From an uncultured Lachnospiraceae bacterium (GTDB lineage Bacteria; Bacillota; Clostridia; Lachnospirales; Anaerotignaceae), in the NCBI GenBank assembly GCA_944384285.1, contig CALWSX010000054.1, positions 1-7,978 of the forward strand: a stretch of 7,978 nt of DNA, given 5' to 3'. The position numbers and the translations under genes were made by a program. The notes under the pieces were generated by a model that was not told where the DNA came from, did no database searches, and saw only the letters and a list, made by a program, of their open reading frames with translations. Position 1 is the stretch's first letter; each line of letters begins with the position of its first letter. Positions 5,864 to 7,978 of this stretch are shown here, piece by piece.

Positions 5864-7477
5864 TTATGATACTATAAATATTGTCTCTGTATTTTCATTC
5901 CATATAACATTAAAACCTATAATATCTGCCAAGTCTCTTAATTTATAGTATGTATTACCATCTATATTGTAAGCTTCAATATATTTATTTTCCCCATTTA
6001 CAAAAAGCTTAGCTGTTGATTGTGTAGCAATTTTATTTGTTTTACTACCAATTTGAAGTTCATTTCCTATAGGGGAATACATAGAATCTGTAACAATATT
6101 TATAGCAAATTTACTTTCGTCCCATAAAACATTAAAAGCTGAATCACCATCTTTTAATGCTGCTGCAACGTCTCTTAATTTAAAATAATTGTATCCATCT
6201 ATGTTATAAGCCTCAAAATTTATATTTTCACCATCAACGCTTACAGCGCTTTGGTTAAAAATTGCATCTTTTTTTACTGTACTTATATCAGGTACATCTG
6301 GTTTTTCTTCAGGTTTTGGCTGCGGGATAACTTCTTCTTTTGGTTCTTCTTCATTTGAATAATAGGCCTTTAAGGCATCAGTAACACCCTGTCTGTTATT
6401 TAAAATATCTTTAAGGCTAAAGAATATACTTCCTTTTACATCATATTTTTTATTAATATCAAGCTGAGTTTTTATTTCTTTTGATATTGCATCTTTATAA
6501 ATACCCTGTGCAACATATAAATCAACGTCTGTACCATCGACTACTTTATCCCAAAATTCCAATACTTTTTCATAAGGAGCAGCAGCTAAAGTTGTTTCCC
6601 AATAAATCTGAGGAGCAATATAGTCGACATATCCGTTTTTAACCCAATCTACAGGATCGGCAAAAACTGTATAATAACCTTCTGAACCATTTGTTTCAGA
6701 ACCATAAGGATCTGTTTTTGAATTTTTCCAAATTCCTATAGGGCTTACACCAAAAGATACATCAGGATCTAAAGCTTTAATAGTATCATGTATATCTCTT
6801 ATGAGCTCACTTGTTGTTTGGCGTCTGAAGTTTGCTGTAGCACCATCTCTGCCTTCTCCTTCAGGAAGAGGATAATTTGTAGGATAAAAATAATCATCAA
6901 AATGTATTCCATCAACATCATATTTATTTACTATTTCTGCTACAGTATCTTTAATATGAAGTTTTACCGCAGGATCCTCTGGATTATAATAAAGTGCATT
7001 ATTATAAGTTATAAGTGTGTCAGGATTTCTTTTTGCAAAGTGGTCATCTGAAAGTACTGAAATATCTGTACCTGAAGTTGTTACCCTGTATGGGTTTAAC
7101 CATGCATGAAACTCCATACCTCTTTTATGTGTTTCTTCTATCATAAAATTCATTATGTCATATCCCGGATCTTTACCCTGTATCCCAGTTAAAACATCTG
7201 AATAAGGATTTATTTCTGACTCATAAAGAGCATCTCCTTTAGGTCTTACCTGCATAAATACAGCGTTTATACCTGTATCTTTTAATGTATCCAAAATATT
7301 TATAAATTCCTGTTTTTGTGCTTCCGGATTATCTTTTGTTTTTGGAAAATCCGAATTATACACACTGCTTATAAACACACCTCTGAGTTCATCATCTGAG
7401 GCAGAAGCAAAAATATTTACCATCATAATACTTGCAAGTATTATTGTTGCAAAAATAAGAAGTTTTATTTTTTTCAT
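5864..7477 (-). CDS. Secreted GHL10-family glycoside hydrolase with two copper-amine-oxidase-N-like repeats
   Basis: This is probably an exported glycan-cleaving enzyme acting at the cell wall or outside the cell. The 537 residues begin with a signal peptide (basic MKKIK, hydrophobic 6-25, likely cut after ASA near residue 27). A GHL10 (YngK/YddW-like, TIM-barrel) catalytic domain covers about 30-372. Its hallmarks are ELRGVFISSVY (30-40), MQVRPKGDALY (75-85), AWLNPYR (125-131), DGIHFDDYFYP (189-199) with acidic residues likely at the active site, FGVSPIGIW (242-250) and DYIAPQIYWE (285-294). A Pro/Glu-rich linker (376-398) leads to two homologous modules (about 412-463 and 491-536), each with GEN, EAYNIDG, a KLRD motif and a beta strand around FNV.W. 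These resemble the copper amine oxidase N-terminal-like domain common on clostridial surface proteins. The E. coli relative DigH/YddW cleaves peptide-free peptidoglycan strands, so peptidoglycan is a reasonable but unproven substrate. A GGAGG site (7485-7489) lies 7 nt before the ATG, only 20 nt after addA. Confidence 0.88.
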   Translation of the reverse strand: MKKIKLLIFATIILASIMMVNIFASASDDELRGVFISSVYNSDFPKTKDNPEAQKQEFINILDTLKDTGINAVFMQVRPKGDALYESEINPYSDVLTGIQGKDPGYDIMNFMIEETHKRGMEFHAWLNPYRVTTSGTDISVLSDDHFAKRNPDTLITYNNALYYNPEDPAVKLHIKDTVAEIVNKYDVDGIHFDDYFYPTNYPLPEGEGRDGATANFRRQTTSELIRDIHDTIKALDPDVSFGVSPIGIWKNSKTDPYGSETNGSEGYYTVFADPVDWVKNGYVDYIAPQIYWETTLAAAPYEKVLEFWDKVVDGTDVDLYVAQGIYKDAISKEIKTQLDINKKYDVKGSIFFSLKDILNNRQGVTDALKAYYSNEEEPKEEVIPQPKPEEKPDVPDISTVKKDAIFNQSAVSVDGENINFEAYNIDGYNYFKLRDVAAALKDGDSAFNVLWDESKFAINIVTDSMYSPIGNELQIGSKTNKIATQSTAKLFVNGENKYIEAYNIDGNTYYKLRDLADIIGFNVIWNENTETIFIVS

Positions 7478-7497
7478 GTTTTAACCTCCAAAAATTT

Positions 7498-7978
7498 TTA
7501 TTTTATTAAAACCTCTTTATCTATGTCATATAAGTAAAGATAAACTTCTTTTACTTTTTTATTATAGCTTTTTTCTAAAGCCTTTTTATAAATATCAAGC
7601 TGGATTTTATATTTTTCAATTATTTTTTCAACAGATGTATTTTTTAAAGAATCTGTTTTGTAATCTAAAAGCACAATCTCTTCGTCTTCAAAAAAATATA
7701 AATCGATTATACCATGAACAAGTATGTTTTCTTCAACTTCTTTATATTTTTCCTCTTTATAAATATCACAAGGCATTAGACTTAAAACAAACTGTCTTTC
7801 TTTAAATACATAAGGCGAATTTTTTATTCTTTTTCCTATATTGGAATTTATGAAATTAAAAATTTTATTTTCCTGTATTACAGAAAGCTCTTTTTCTGTA
7901 AATATTCCTTTAACTTTTAACTCATCTTTTAATAAAACAATATCGTTAATAGATTTAATTTGTTTTAAATCAAGTCTT
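7498..7978 (-). CDS. addA: AddA, helicase-nuclease subunit A (C-terminal nuclease domain; 5' part beyond window)
   Basis: AddA works with AddB as a helicase-nuclease that resects double-strand DNA ends for RecA-dependent repair. AddA supplies the UvrD-like motor and one nuclease domain. The frame stays open to the right edge, so the ATG at 7776 is internal. About 159 C-terminal residues are visible, against some 1200 for the full protein. They contain the RecB-type PD-(D/E)XK nuclease: a glutamate in FKERQFVLSL (about visible residue 60), HGIIDLYF with the metal-binding aspartate at 92, LLDYKTD with Asp105 and Lys107, and the YKIQLDIY motif (123-130). All key nuclease residues appear present, so this domain should be active. 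The C-terminal KEVYLYLYDIDKEVLIK is also AddA-like. The helicase motifs lie outside the window. The hydrolase gene follows after 20 nt and is probably read from the same transcript. Confidence 0.93.
   Translation of the reverse strand, partial: RLDLKQIKSINDIVLLKDELKVKGIFTEKELSVIQENKIFNFINSNIGKRIKNSPYVFKERQFVLSLMPCDIYKEEKYKEVEENILVHGIIDLYFFEDEEIVLLDYKTDSLKNTSVEKIIEKYKIQLDIYKKALEKSYNKKVKEVYLYLYDIDKEVLIK

Noticed and set aside
6788..7051. Plus-strand open frame inside the GHL10 gene.
   Set aside because: Its translation is Ile/Tyr/Cys-rich with no recognisable domain, and the opposite strand encodes the conserved catalytic core.

Overview
The window is strongly AT-rich and codes densely, with consensus Gram-positive ribosome binding sites (AGGAGG type) 7-10 nt before most starts and frequent AGA arginine codons. 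The SpoVA spore-membrane genes and the AddA-type nuclease point to an endospore-forming, low-GC Firmicute, most likely of the class Clostridia. I cannot name a genus from the sequence alone.

Layout from left to right. (1) Positions 1-1981, plus strand: the end of a methionine ABC transporter operon, with the C-terminal half of MetN (ATPase), MetI (permease) and MetQ (lipoprotein). It closes with a strong hairpin terminator at 2012-2041. (2) Positions 2044-2811, minus strand: two small adjacent membrane-protein genes, spoVAC then spoVAE. They converge on the met operon and are read away from a 298-base gap that also holds the argG promoter. (3) Positions 3110-5742, plus strand: argG and argH, the last two steps from citrulline to arginine, behind a clear sigma-A type promoter with operator-like repeats. 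They end at a long bidirectional terminator at 5804-5840. (4) Positions 5864-7978, minus strand: the C-terminal nuclease end of addA, cut by the right edge, followed 20 nt later by a secreted GHL10-type glycoside hydrolase with two C-terminal copper-amine-oxidase-N-like repeats.

Functionally, the window combines amino-acid supply (methionine uptake, arginine synthesis), spore dipicolinic acid transport, DNA break repair and a cell-envelope hydrolase. The genes look like ordinary core and housekeeping content in convergent or divergent transcription units. I see no mobile element, CRISPR array, tRNA, rRNA or anomalous composition, and no convincing undescribed system. The points most worth a second look are the spoVAC-spoVAE pair without spoVAD between them, the inverted repeat overlapping the argG -35 element, the nested inverted repeats between argH and the hydrolase gene, and the hydrolase gene placed directly behind addA.
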